Positions 44,801 to 56,530 of a stretch of DNA of 64,000 nucleotides are shown piece by piece. A model generated the notes under the pieces. The model had not been told where the DNA came from, did no database searches, and saw only the letters and a list, made by a program, of their open reading frames with translations. Each line of letters opens with the position of its first letter. The first letter of the stretch is position 1. Position numbers and translations under genes: made by a program. The DNA comes from Chytriomyces cf. hyalinus JEL632 (Eukaryota > Chytridiomycota > Chytridiomycetes > Chytridiales > Chytriomycetaceae): positions 106,823-170,822 of the forward strand of contig JAIWWG010000076.1 of the NCBI GenBank assembly GCA_025435555.1. The letters run 5' to 3'.

Positions 44801-47800
44801 GTGGTGGGTTTTGCCGTGTTGATGGGCCAACATTGTGCGGGGAGTGTGTTTGATGAAGGGGTGGGTGAGATTAAGGTGTTGGGTTGGCTTTTGGACAATG
44901 TGAGTTTTTTGTTCAACGACGTGCAAGTATGTTGATTACAAAACTGATGCTGATTAGATTCGAGCCACATTCACACAATACTTGGACTTTGTTGTGACCA
45001 ACATGGATAAGGACGCTTTCGCAGCGGCCGTGCCTGCAATTGATGTTCTTCGTGTCAATTATGGACTCATGCCAGATGTTGCGTTTGCGATTCTGAGACC
45101 TAAATTGAATACAATCCTGAAGGTAATTGAATGCTTTTGGAAGCTACTCACTGTATTCACATGCATACCATCTGCAGACGAAACCAGAAATCTCTGGCGA
45201 ATCCATGGAAGTTGATGGAGAAATTGCACAACCGCAGTATCACCCTGGCCTGGAAGACACGATCCAAAGCGTCAGAAAAACACTCCCAAGTCAAGTTTGG
45301 GATACAATGTCACCTCACTTTTATATCACCTTCTGGCAACTCAGTTTAAGCGATATCGCGTTCCCAAAAGACAAATACGTGGCCGAAATTGCAAAACTGA
45401 AAGCCACGGTTGAAGCCCTCGCGCGAGAAAAAGGAAACGCGCCTCCCAATAACACTCCAGCTAAAAGAAAGAAGGATCGTGAACGCCATCTGGCCACCAT
45501 TTTGCTGCTGGAGAAAGAAATGGAAGTGCAATCCGCGGAGGCGGCGAAAACTTTGGCGAGGCTTAAACACGAATGCTTAACCTGGTTTCAGCCGAACGGT
45601 TAGCCTTGGCTTTTGACTATAATCGTTTTGATTCTCACTGTGTTTCTTTGGGGGCAGAATCCGTTCAAGACTTGAAAGCTTTTGGATTCCAGCTCGTTGA
45701 TTTGATTATTCAACACTGCTTGGTTCCTCGCTGTCTTTTCTCCCCGGCAGACGCCATTTATACTGCCAAATTCATTTATTTGGCGCATTCTTTGGGTGCT
45801 CCTAACCTGATGACCGTTCCTGTGTTTGACAAGGTGCGAAAATCTGTAACTTGACCGAAAGCAGTGTTTACTCACAACCCAAAATGGCACATTTCAGATT
45901 TTAGACCGCAACAATCTCCAGTCAATGATTTACATCTGCTCTGAAATGGAAGCCAGAAACTACGGCCGTTTCCTTTGCGAAATCCTCACCACGTTGACTC
46001 AATGGTTCACAAAACCGCACCAATACACCCAAGAATGCATCGGCGATGGACTACCCGGTTTCGCACTCCGCTGGAACCCGGACGGAGACACAAGCACGCC
46101 CATAACAAAACTCCCAATCAGCGATCTCATGAAACATGAAGAATTCAGTAAAGTCATGTTCAAATGGCACAGCAAGATGCATCGCGCATTCACACTGTGT
46201 CTTGAAAGTGGCGAATACGCGCAAATCACGAATGCAGTTATTGTGCTCGACAAAATCTCGGACGTGTTCCCGCTGATCCGTGAACATGCGATTCAACTGG
46301 ATGAGAGTTGTCGCGGCGTGGCTGAGAAAGAAGTGGACCGTAAAGATTTAAAGCTCATGTGTACCGCGTATTCCGGAAGGTTGCAAGTGATGGCACGGAA
46401 GTTGATGACAAAGGCTGCATTTCAGAATGGAGGTGTTGACCCGAACCCACAGGCGTCCCAGCCATTGATGACGAATAATAGAAGCTCATCGGGAATGGAA
46501 GCGCCAGGAAGAGATTTGAGAATGAGCCGAGGAATGTCGAGCGATCAATTGGACACGCGGAGTGACCGGGACAGAGGCAGTCGCGGCGAAAGAGACGCGG
46601 CTGGAAGGGATACCAGAGCAGGGTCTGGGTCTGGGTCTGGAGGAACACGCATTGAGTTCCAAGAACGCCGTTCGGACAGAGACCGGGATGCTCGCGCTCC
46701 GCCTGCACGTGTCCAAGAACGCAGCGATCATCGTGACGATCGACGCGGTGCAAACGTTGCAGTTGTTGAGGCAAAGATTATTGAGAAGGACTCCCGCTCC
46801 TCTGTACTACCTGTCAAGGATTCTCCTCGGAGAAGTGGGCGTGATGATGCTTTCCGTTCTAGTGAGGAGACCAAGAGGGGAGAGGCCGTGCGCATCAGTG
46901 AAAGGAAGGATGATATAAGGAGGGTTGATGAAGAGGCAAAGAAAGGAGAGTCTGCACGTCCTGGCGAAAAGAAAGAAGATGGAAGGAGAGCCGATGAAGA
47001 ACCCAAGCGAGACGAAGTTAAAAAGGAGGACTTCAAGAAAGAGGAACCAAGGCGTGAGGAAGTAAAGCGCGACGATACCAAGCGTGATGAAGTCAAACGA
47101 GAAGAAGTCAAACGAGATGACACTAAACGCGAGGATTCAAAGCGCACAGACAGACGTGACAAGGATCGAAGAGGAGATAGGGACGAGCGGCGTCAAGATG
47201 GAAGAGACGACAAAAGAATGGATCTGGACCGTGACAGAGACCGAGATGACTCACGGCGCAAGGAAAGAGGCAGAGATAGGGTCCGTACCGAAGAAAGCAG
47301 TTCTGTCGCAACTTCGAATTCTCCACCTAAGCTTGCCAGCAGTTCTGTGAATGCCCCTATCGATGCGCCCGCGGCTATTGTTGAAAAGAAGGCAACAGAT
47401 GATACACATCTTCGCCAGTTGCGCGAAAAACTCAAGCAAAGCAAGAATGCTTCGCAATCAACGGATGGGGAACCAAACCCGATTCCGGGTCTCCCGCCGC
47501 GTCCATCTATTTCTCTCGTTGAACGCCGCCCAGAAGGACCCGAGAAGGCACCTCCCCCTCCCCCTCGGCCGCCAACTTTGCACAGCGCCAATGCTCCGCG
47601 GGCCGACGCGCAACCATCAGATACCCAACAGAAAACTGCTCCAAACGCGGATTCACCGGCAGAAAGACCGCGTCTTTCCATCATCGAACGTCTCGGGAAG
47701 CGGTCAGAGTTATCCAGTTCGACACCGGTCTCTACGCCAGAAAACGATCGCTCCATTCGAAAAGAACGGGACGAAGGTGTATCACCTAAAGATCGTGGTA

Positions 47801-48576
47801 CTGGCGATGTTGACAGATCTCGCGAACGTTCAGACAAGGGAAGAGATGGCAGGGATCGCGGTGATCGAAGGGAGCGCAAGAATCGTGATAAGGTGTGTTT
47901 TCGTGGTTCTCTCGTTCAAAATCATAAACTTAGTCAACTTTCGGAAAAAAAAAAACAGGACGACTCTGAGCAACGTAAACGCGATCGCGACCAATCAAAT
48001 TCAGAAAGAGAACCAAAGCGACCTAAAATGGATGAGGTTGAAGGGCTACCTTCGAGACCCGATCGAAAGAGACAGTCCGATGATGCAGCGCCAGCACCTG
48101 TCGGACATGCAACTGGCGATCAAAAGCTGGATCTTAAAGCTGCATCAATAGGTGGTGCTCAAAGTGCAAGCTCAACTGCCATTGTAACTGACGCTGGCGC
48201 AGTCGACACGACCTCTGCATCAACTGATAACGCGACCAAGCGTTTCAAGATTGATCGCTCCTCACTTGAAAGCAATGCTGGTTCGCAGGACTCTGTTGCT
48301 CCGCCAAGCATTGCAGAAAGATTGGGCGATCCCAGTCGTCAAGATGTCCGAGAGGGTGGTGGCGAAATGGGCAGGGGCAGGAATGGTGATGGTCGTGGAG
48401 GACGCGGTCGAGATGATCAGAGCAATAGCAGTGGAGGTTATGGTGGGCGTAACGGGGGCGGTGGAGTAGGTCACAGACGACATGATAACCGGAATCGCGA
48501 CGGCGGCGGCAACAACCGAGATGGGAACGGTAACAGAGACGGTAGAAATGACAGAAATGATCGCAAGTACCGTTAA
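41802..48576 (+). CDS. THO2: THO complex subunit 2 (mRNA export/transcription elongation)
   Basis: This is the largest subunit of the THO/TREX complex, coupling transcription to mRNP packaging and export. Conserved blocks in order are IVYKQQKFNLLREESEGFAM, LNPNKVLDLILDVF, AVLGHILGFKFDYYNH, ILVSKIARIGKAHV, PALSMTDQNPALSNDIWGLV, HDRRYALYGEWKHKTY, MRRLSKETVKRFGRYVGKIA, HGNPTIAFHHILNLLQTYEN, MSPHFYITFWQLSLSDIAFP, PRCLFSPADAIYTAKFIYLA and MEARNYGRFLCEILTTLTQW. They all follow human THOC2 closely. The C-terminal ~650 residues are Arg/Asp/Glu-rich with a Gly-rich RGG-like end. At least seven short introns are present; 47893-47958 (66 nt) is open in frame and probably spliced. The start is uncertain: 41772, 41802, 41820 or, to avoid the overlapping opposite gene, 41958. 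The stop TAA is convergent with NSA2. Confidence 0.9.
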
Positions 48577-48673
48577 GTCTAATGACTTTGAAATAAAAGC
48601 TGTAAATGCTCCATGCATTGTGTTTCTGAAGTTTTATTGTCAATAGCTCTATCAACACCCGCAAAAGGTTCCG

Positions 48674-49637
48674 TTAAACCAAAAGCACTGCATTGATACA
48701 TCCGTCATTCTCCGGGTTATTTGTGACTTGGGCGTATTTTCCCCACACAACTTTTCCGCTTTGCGTGACCAACCCAAGTTCTGAAACATTAACTTCAACG
48801 ACAGTTCCTTTGGTAATGACTCCAAGCTGAGTGTACATGGGGCTACTTGGGTTCTTTTTAACTCCAAGAATTGGGAGACAGAACGTGGCGCCAAGTTCCG
48901 GGTGGGTAACATGTGCTTTTTTGTAACGAAGTGCCATCGGCCTGATGAAACGCTCGTACTTGGGAGGCTTTCTCGTGAAGCCTTCTCCGACAAAGGTAGC
49001 TTTTGTGATCATACGTTTCCATTCCTTGCCTGGGATAAGAGAGTTAGTACGATGACGTGTTGAGAGGACAAAACGAATGACTCACTCTTCCTCTTTCCAG
49101 ACTTGACAACCCGGAACACTTCAGCTTCATCCATACCCTTCACTTTGGGAATGGGCACGTCCCACTTGCCCGCCTTCTCCTTTCTCTTTTGCTTGATCAT
49201 GTTTGACAACACTTTTGCCCGAGACTGGTTCTCACGGTCGAGCAGATACGTTGGAACTGCACCTTCTGAGACAGGTTCCTCTCCTGTTTTCTGCTTGTTG
49301 TTGCGTTCATCGTGCATCTTGATACTGAATGAAAGGGTGTGCTTGAGCAAACGGATTGATGGCGGGCACATTCAAGTTGAGTAAACTCACGTCTTCTTCA
49401 TCTGAATCTTCTCGTTGTGTCTCTTCTTGTTGTGCAGCTTTGCCTTGAAACCGCGCAGTTTCTGCGCCATCTCTGAGGACTTGTGGGCCTCACGAGCCTC
49501 TCGCTTGCGCCTGGGGGACACTGTCAATCACAGGGCATTCTAGCCGTAGAGAAGAGGATAACTCACTTGCGGTCATCGTGGTCGAAGCGGCGTCCGTGCT
49601 TCTTGATGGACTCGTCGATATATTCGTTCTGGGGCAT
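48674..49637 (-). CDS. NSA2: Ribosome biogenesis protein NSA2
   Basis: This is an eS8-like pre-60S assembly factor. The start at 49637 gives [20 protein letters not shown], matching the family's MPQNEYIExxIKKHGRR. Four or so exons follow, carrying the basic helix ([10 protein letters not shown]), [60 protein letters not shown] and the C-terminal beta domain: [60 protein letters not shown] and [17 protein letters not shown]. The length is normal (~260 aa). It is convergent with THO2 (97 bp between stops) and 79 bp downstream of DNAAF1 on the same strand. It acts in the same pathway as IPI1 and DBP7 in this window. Confidence 0.95.
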
Positions 49638-49716
49638 CTTTTGTTGTCTGAAAAAATAAAAAATAAAAAGATTTTGGTTTCTTTTATTAAAATTGTTCAA
49701 GATTGTCAAGTGCTCT

Positions 49717-51655
49717 TCAGGACGACCCCCACGCACGCACAGACAGTTTGCGATGCGCCGGTTTGTCTCCTGGGACTTCTTCGAGAAGTTGCTCTTCGAT
49801 TTCAGCCGCGTCGAGAAGTGTCGCGGCAGAATCTGCGGAAACTACGGCTGCTGGGACCGTCTTTGCAACTGGCTCTTCATCCACAACTTCCACAATAGCC
49901 ACTCTCCTAGACTCCTCCTCGATGAGCGTTCTTACGCCAGGAACCAAATCATCCACTTCCTCCTCCACTTTCGATGTTTCAGCCGTCTTGAACAATCCTG
50001 CGGATGGTTGCGTTTCCGCGTCAAAGTCTGAAATGACAATCGCTGGCACATGGCAATTTGAGGCAACATTATTCGTTTCGTCCTCAGCAGTATCGACAGA
50101 AATGTCGGTCGAATCTTCGAGCAAGTCTGTTTCGGCTTCAGTGATTTCCTCAATTCGCGATTTTTTAGCTTCGATGCCTGCTGCGGTGCATTCTGTCACT
50201 TCTTCAAGCAAAGGAACTTCGTCATCTTCCTCAATTTCGTCGATACGCGGCGTAGGCTGAGCAGGCATGTCCTCCAGCAAATCATCTTCAGCCATTGTGA
50301 CTACCTCAATGCTGGAAATCTGTCTGGGCTCCATATTCAACATGATATCTCCCTCCAGTTGTGCTTGCGGCACATCTTCAATTTTGGAAAGCATTTCATC
50401 GCGGAATTTGGCGAGCTTCGGCTCATACTCGGGCTCCTTGTCTGGACCGTATGTTTGTAAGCGTCTAGCGCGGGCTTCTTCTTGCAGCTGCTTCAAGGCT
50501 TCAAGTTTTGAAATGAGTTAGTAAACATATCTGTTGGGATTGGGGAACGAGAGATTCCCACCTTCAAAGTTGCGATCATGCTCGGCACGCTCTTCGTCTT
50601 TTTGGCGTTGACGCTCCTCGCGCTCAGCTTCCAAACCTCCAATGGCCCTGGTTGTTTTGTTTGTTTGATCAATGGAGAGTTGGAGGTATCCTATACCGAA
50701 TCTTCTCACCATGCCTCTGTCGCAAGCCTCTCCTTGTCAAACACTGGACGGTCATCGAGATATGCCAGTTTCTTGATCCGCGAAACCATGCTTCGTCTAT
50801 AGTTTTGAATCTTTGAAATGACTGGGTTCGACATCAAGTTCAGTACCGACTGACCAGAAAAGTCAAAATGAAAGTTAAGAGACAATTATCCAGAAGCGCA
50901 GGGAAACTTCTCACCAACTCAGGCATCTGTTCAAACACCTCCACAACCCCGACATCCTCAATGTGATTAAACGAAAGATCCAGAATTGAAAGAAACGGGC
51001 ATTCGCGCAAATGCGCCAGATCCTCCGCCGTCTTTAAATAGTTGTGGTCAATTTGTAAAGTGCGCAACTTGTGCAGATTTGAGAGCCCTTGAATGCGCTT
51101 GATCAGGTTGTTGCCGACATTGAGCGTGTCCAGGTTCACGAGCGCGTCCAAATTTTCAATGGTTTCGATACAGTTTTGGTGCAAAAACCTGTAGACTTGG
51201 ATCAGGGGACAGTTGTTGCATTTATAAACAAAAGAGTAAGACGCGTACGTACAAGCAGCGCAGTTCAATCAGCGTGTCCAAGTTTTTGATGGCGCTGAGT
51301 CCGTTTCCTTCGAGCCAAAGGGATCGAAGACCCGTGTAGCCTTCCAGGTTCTCAATGTCCGCGAAGCCTTTTGTCGTTGAAGACTTAATCAGCTGCTGCA
51401 GTGCACTGCATTGTATCCACAAAAAAGGATACCTTTGAAGTGGAGGTAGATCTTGTCGTTAAGAGAAGCTGTGGAGTACGCGTTCTGTTCGAGACACAGC
51501 TGTTTGAGGTACTTTGGAGTCATTTTTGTGTTTCTGTAGTGCGGGAGTCTGAGGATGCCTTTGCTGTGAATGAGTGTGATGATCGCTGTTTACCCCTTGT
51601 CATCGACTTCTCGCGCGTCGCGTCCAAAGAATCTGCGAGGTGGTCGAGCCAGCAT
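49717..51655 (-). CDS. DNAAF1: Dynein axonemal assembly factor 1 (LRRC50/ODA7-like)
   Basis: This is a cytoplasmic factor for assembling axonemal dynein arms before import into the flagellum. The block [20 protein letters not shown] then [11 protein letters not shown] matches the family's MTK..LxxLCxxxxLYxTPALNDxLYLHF start. Leucine-rich repeats follow: [95 protein letters not shown]. The capping region has [19 protein letters not shown]-like coding, and DRPVFDKE leads to the acidic tail ([24 protein letters not shown]). About eight short exons are needed. The start is MTPK at 51523, or 51655 if the upstream exon [14 protein letters not shown] is used. Together with the docking-complex gene at the left edge it shows that the organism builds motile flagella with outer arms. 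Confidence 0.9.
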
Positions 51656-51815
51656 TTTTTGTTTTGTTTGTCAACAACACGCTTTGATTTCAGACTCAGT
51701 ATGTAGAAAAACAGCAGAGGAAATGAAATGAGAAAGAAAATAGAAGAAAAAGGAGAAAAGAGGGAAGAAGTAAAACAAGAGAACCAAGTCGGTACATTTC
51801 AAATCCAGTCAAGAA

Positions 51816-53222
51816 ATGAAGGCCGTTGTTCTTGCCGAGCCATTCCGCGTCGAAGTGCGCAATGTCGCCACGCCTGCCGCCGAGGACCTGGCACCAGGCG
51901 AAGCCATCGTGAAGGTGGCTCTGGCGGGGTAAAGCCAACTCTGCTGTATCCCTTTGAAGCGAGGCTAACACACGGAATAACTCAGTCTCTGCGGATCGGA
52001 TCTGCATGTTTACCGCGGCAATGAGCCAGTTCCACCCGGTGTCGTGACGATGGGGCATGAGTTTGTGGGAACAGTCGTTGCGTATCGAGACATCAACGGC
52101 AAGGACACGAGCAGCACAATAAGGATCGGATCCATTGTTGTGGCTCCATTCACGACATCTTGCCTCCGCTGCGTTGCATGCCAACGAGGATTCACATCTC
52201 GCTGCGAAAAGTCACAGTTGTTTGGCAGTGTTTCTCTGAGCGGCGGCCAAGCCGAGTTTGTGACTGTTCCAAACGCGGAAGGCACCCTTCTCTGCGTCGA
52301 CACGCTTCATGTCGAATCTCTGCACTCGGCGCTGCTTTGCGCTGATATCTTGCCGACGGGCTTCTACGCTGTGCTGCAAGCTCTGACTCACAATAACCTG
52401 TATGGTGTCCTCAGGGCCGTCAGTCTGGAGAACTCAATCTGGAGTCCTCAACGTGCACTCAATGAAGTATCACCAGTTCCAGCCTTGGAAGTTCCCGTCT
52501 TTACTGTCGCTATTGTGGGACTTGGCCCCGTTGGAACATGTGCACTTGTCTCACTGCTGGATGTGTTGCTGAACCCAACTGCCGCACCACTGCGTCTGCC
52601 GAATAACTCACTTGTGGAAACGCGACGTATCCGTATCCTCATGATTGATGGAGTGAAGGAGCGAAGAGATGCAGCTGTGGGAATCGTTGACTGTATCAGG
52701 AAGACTGAAGGCCCCGCATTTTTTAAGAATGCAGAGTTCTTGGCGATGGACATTGACGAGGCACGTGCATGGAGTGTGGCTCAGGGTGACAATAATCGGG
52801 CTGATGCTGTTGTTGAGGTGCGCAAGACGTCCTGCATCAATGTGAATGAAACTAAACTTCCATCTTCTTACCCGAAATAGGCCGTTGGAGCAAATGAAGC
52901 CGTCTTACTGGCGTATGGACTTTTGCGATCTTTCGGAGTTCTCTCAAGTGTGGGTGTCCACACCGCCCCAACGTTCCCACTCACTGGGGACGACTTTTAC
53001 AACAAGAACGTTGCGTTGAGTTTTGGACGCTGCCCCGTTCGTGGTATCTTGCCACTGGTGCTTGAAACTCTCGGGCGCAGACAGGACATTTTCGCAAAGA
53101 TTTCAAGCCAAGAATCGGATGGAATCGGGTTGATTGATCGGATTGTGGATGTGGGTGAGGCTACAGAGATGTACAAGCAGTTTAACGATCGTAAAGTTGG
53201 AAAGGTTTTGTTTCAATTTTGA
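51816..53222 (+). CDS. Zinc-dependent alcohol dehydrogenase-like (MDR) enzyme
   Basis: This is a medium-chain dehydrogenase/reductase with three exons (51816-51928, 51986-52817, 52881-53222; all phases agree). The catalytic zinc region reads GLCGSDLHVYRGNEPVPPGV and MGHEFVGTVV. The structural zinc loop has four Cys in CLRCVACQRGFTSRC. The Rossmann motif is VAIVGLGPVGTCALVSLLDV. An unusually long stretch between LPTGFYAVLQAL and the Rossmann fold, and extra residues after it, make the protein longer (~428 aa) than most family members. The C-terminus is ATEMYKQFNDRKVGKVLFQF. The substrate is not evident; formaldehyde/threonine dehydrogenase-like MDRs share the layout. It is divergent from DNAAF1. 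Confidence 0.88.
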
Positions 53223-53723
53223 GAAGGGACGATCATGGCAAATAAAAAGTTGACTGTTTCGCGAAGGGCACTCAACATGTTTTATGGAGCAATCTTTGGT
53301 TACCGCGACAAAAAATTGTGACGGAACAAAATCTTTTAAGTTTTTTCGCGCCAACGTTCGCCCAATAGCGGATGCAACCCCCATAGTGACACGGCATTTA
53401 ATCAATCCCGGCAATGATCTTGTTGCTGCAGTTGGCACCAAATATTGAGGATGTTTTTTTTGTCAGGCTCGATCCTGACAACAGATTGGGCAGGGTGACC
53501 TGGAGAGGTTAATTATAAAGAGTCGCGGTTGTGGCAAATGGGTCTGGTGTTGAACGGGGTGCTTGGTGCGCTTGTTTATTGCGAAGGAAGCCGCCATTTT
53601 TAAGGCATTCAAACTTTTATCCTCTGACGGCTCCTATGTGGGTATGCCGTTGGCGCATTTGTATTTCCCTTGAGTGGACAGCTTGCGATCGCATTTTGGC
53701 AGCTCGATTTTACTGACTCTGCT
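53223..53723. other. Intergenic region, no gene seen
   Basis: 500 bp between the convergent MDR gene and the F-box remnant. An AATAAA signal lies 22 nt after the MDR stop. Nothing else is supported. Confidence 0.5.
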
Positions 53724-54665
53724 CTACTCTAGCTTCCTGCATACAAAGTATCCAGGCGGCCCAGGTTGCTTGTGCAATCCATGTTGCAGTAAAACAGCCA
53801 CAAAATTCATGAAATCGCTGGGTATTTCTTCCTCCCAGCCCCCTCGTAGTGACATCTTCAACAGCTCAATTTTGGTGCCTTTCAAAACACGGACCAGACG
53901 CTGCGCAATCCTCTCGGGACTCTCCCCATCATCAAACAGTTCTGTAAACGACAGTTCCCACAGTGACTTGCACTCAGATAGAGCAACGTGATCACAGTCT
54001 TGCACATTTTGCAAGTGCAGCGAACCAAGCAGTGGAGCCAGATGAAGCACGCCCAGTATTTCGGCCGGAATGCTCAAGAACGTCATGAATTGAAACTCAT
54101 GGATTGGAAGCTTCGCCAGCCAATTTACTGTCATATCAACCAATGCTAGGTCAGAATCGCAACGATGAGAATAGTTCGTCCCAATATCAAGTCGTATTAT
54201 GACCTTTTTTGTGTGGTACAGTGCGTCAAAGAATTCGTTCGCGCTTGTCGGTGATTTTGCGTGGTCAACAAACACTTCAATTCTTTCAGGAAGAGCGCCC
54301 AAGATGGCCCACATCTCAGCCGCATCATCGATACTTACGAATCCACCATGTTTGGAGACAATGTTTGAATAAGTCTGAAGTGTGTGCAGGTGATAAATGG
54401 GAGGAGGACGGTTCGGTTCCAATGGCGTGTCGAGAGGATAGAAATCCGGCCACAACCGAAAGTTCACACCACGCGCTTAAGGTGGATGCGCAAAATCAAA
54501 CATGGCTTTGGAGATGTACTTGCAGCAAGGAAGGGCATGGCATAACTGCAGGACATCAGTGCGGAGCACAAAAGACGCAATTTGGTCAAGGATTTCTGGC
54601 GGCATGGACTCAAGTGTACGCTTTGTTAGTTTCGAGGGCACGGTATGGATAGACGGACCACGCAC
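53724..54665 (-). pseudogene. F-box-like protein interrupted by an in-frame TAA
   Basis: The N-terminal F-box-like segment TLESMPPEILDQIASFVLRT followed by DVLQLCHALPCCKYISKAMF is separated by a TAA (54477-54479) from the rest of the protein, which continues in the same frame as ARGVNFRLWPDFYPLD. The remainder has LRR-like strands (LPIHEFQFMTFLSIP; LAPLLGSLHLQNVQDCDHVA; SLWELSFTELFDDGESPERI). F-box proteins bring substrates to SCF ubiquitin ligases. A CAA-to-TAA change would explain the stop. No intron can remove it cleanly. It is either a recent pseudogene or a base-calling error. Confidence 0.6.
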
Positions 54666-54681
54666 TTTTCAAGCAGCCTAC

Positions 54682-55248
54682 ATGGAAATGAATGTGAATG
54701 GGTTGGAACGTATTCGGCTTTATCTCCGAAAGTACATGTCGCTCCGAGACAACACGCTGAATAGTTTCCCTGCAACCTTGAACAAATGGACAAGTCTTAC
54801 TTCCATTCTTTTAAGCGACAGCGGTCTGGTTGGCAAGATTCCAGAAAGCATCAAGCATTTGCGCAATTTGAAAGAATTGGTGCTGTCGTGCAATCGGTAG
54901 CCATCTTTGATATCTCAGTTCTCTTGTTTTGTTTACAGGTTTGACGGCACAGAGATTCCCGCTTCAATCATGGAACTGGCCCACTTGGAAGTTCTCATGC
55001 TGAATGGATGCAGGTTGGTGGGTGCATTGGGAGTGGCGTTTGCCCAGTTTCTGGAAACTCTGAAGCGGCACTCCTTGCTGAACATTACAACCAACTCATT
55101 GGAATGGACGGAGCCGAATATATTTGGAGTATTTGGAGTCGCGATCAGCGACGAGATCAGCGATGGCGTGCGTCAAATAATACCCAATAAGCAGATGCCG
55201 ATGAATAAAGGCTGTATCTTGTCAGTCGGAACAGAACCAGTTCATTAA
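54682..55248 (+). pseudogene. Leucine-rich repeat protein fragment
   Basis: Plant-type LRRs are visible: LSDSGLVGKIPESIKHLRNL then KELVLSCNR, a 42-nt intron (54897-54938), and FDGTEIPASIMELAHLEVLM then LNGCRLVGALG. The expected following repeats are lost after LETLKRHSLLNITTNSLEWT, and no F-box or signal peptide precedes the repeats. It faces the F-box gene with only 16 bp between the two ATGs. It is probably a truncated relative of the F-box/LRR proteins common in such fungi; the open frame also extends upstream to an ATG at 54502 on the plus strand. Confidence 0.5.
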
Positions 55249-55368
55249 AGCATCTGTTTGTGTTTTCACAAATTCGACGAGGAATCGCGGGCGGAGCAAC
55301 GATTCCACTTTGCGTCAGTACACAAGCAAAGACGAAGACAGTTTAATTTATGTATCGCTCGACGTTCT

Positions 55369-56513
55369 TCAGCTATATTCAACAAATCGCATGTGCCCAG
55401 TTTGCTTTGCATGTGCTTGAGCTTCGTTCTGGCCCTTCAACCCATCTTTGCAAACATCGCATCGCAAAGTAAACGATCCAAGATCGGTAAATTTATGTTT
55501 CTGGTTGGCAGGTTGAAAATGTAGGTGAGTATTAACTGACGCGGAATTAAACATCCCCGCACATACCTGTTTCCAAATACCCGCCAAATTCAGACAAGCC
55601 GCCAGGACTTCTTCAGCCTGCGCACCCGCACTAAACAAGGTAACATCAAACTCCTTCAGAGTCTCATCAGCGCTCGCCACTGGACTCAATGCGACCGCGT
55701 CATAATGAATGCCCGAATAAAACAAAACCGCCACACGTTCGAAACCTTGTCCTTCTCCGAATCGATCGACGCGCAACGTTGAGACATCAATACTCCAAAT
55801 TTCGCATTTGAAATGTTTGGTAAACGCAGCAAGTTCAATGGCACCACCCCAAGACTCTAATTTTCGAATCCAGACCGTGTATGCTGCTGGTTTTTTTCCT
55901 AGTACTGCTTCGTTGTATTCAATTGGGTCTTGTGCGATTGCGTCTGCAACAAGATTCCTCATTTTCGTGGCTGCAGATGCATTCCTTTCAAAAATATACG
56001 CAATGCTGTTGAAGAGACAGCTGTTGTCGTCGGCCATTTGTCGCACAAGAACAGCGCCGTCCGAAACGGGAATGAGTTCGTCCGATTTTGAAAGCGATGG
56101 TGACTTCTGCGATAATGGGTTCGCTGGGTTTTGAGGGACAGCAGCTTGCTGCGGAGCGTCTTTGTCGATGACCACTGTTAACTGGTCGCCATCTTTGATT
56201 CCGCATTGGGACAGCGTGTCGTCATTGTTGTTTGCAAGAAGGCGAGGCGGAAACCCCGCTCGAACTGTGAAATTAACCACGCGTCAAAAACCCACAATCG
56301 CTGAATGAAAGAAGTGAATACTTTGCACGGGAAGCCCGTTGCACATTTCGGCAAGCTCCGTCTTCAGCTCCGCGAGACTCGACTGCGGCGTCAGCTTGAG
56401 CCCCACAGCTTTGGTCTCGTTCTCGAAGCGTGCTCTGAGGCGCTGGTCGAGTGGAAGGCGCAGGGTGGGGGAGTGAGCATGTGTGGATGTGTGGTTTGAA
56501 GTTTAGTCACCAT
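55369..56513 (-). CDS. OTU1: OTU1/YOD1-type deubiquitinase
   Basis: This is a Cdc48/p97-associated deubiquitinating enzyme. The ATG at 56513 is followed directly by an intron (56443-56510, 68 nt), so exon 1 contributes only Met. Exon 2 begins RLRARFENETKAVGLKLTPQ, giving an MRLR start as in human YOD1. Another intron joins NGLPVQ to IRAGFPPRLLANNNDDTLSQ, completing the UBX-like domain. The OTU domain has the catalytic Cys in VRQMADDNSCLFNSIAYIFE, WGGAIELAAFTKHFKCEIWS and the catalytic His in FYSGIHYDAVAL. The last exon carries the C2H2 zinc finger FTLRCDVCKDGLKGQNEAQA then HAKQTGHMRFVEYS. The introns at 55501-55566 and 56443-56510 are canonical. It is divergent from the GPALPP1-like gene, with 17 bp between the ATGs. 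Confidence 0.88.
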
Positions 56514-56530
56514 GGTTTTTTTTATTCTAA

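Noticed and set aside
46728-47879. Long minus-strand Ser/Leu-rich frames opposite the THO2 tail
   Set aside because: They are complements of the Arg/Asp/Glu-rich THO2 C-terminus, which is supported by the family and by continuity with upstream exons.
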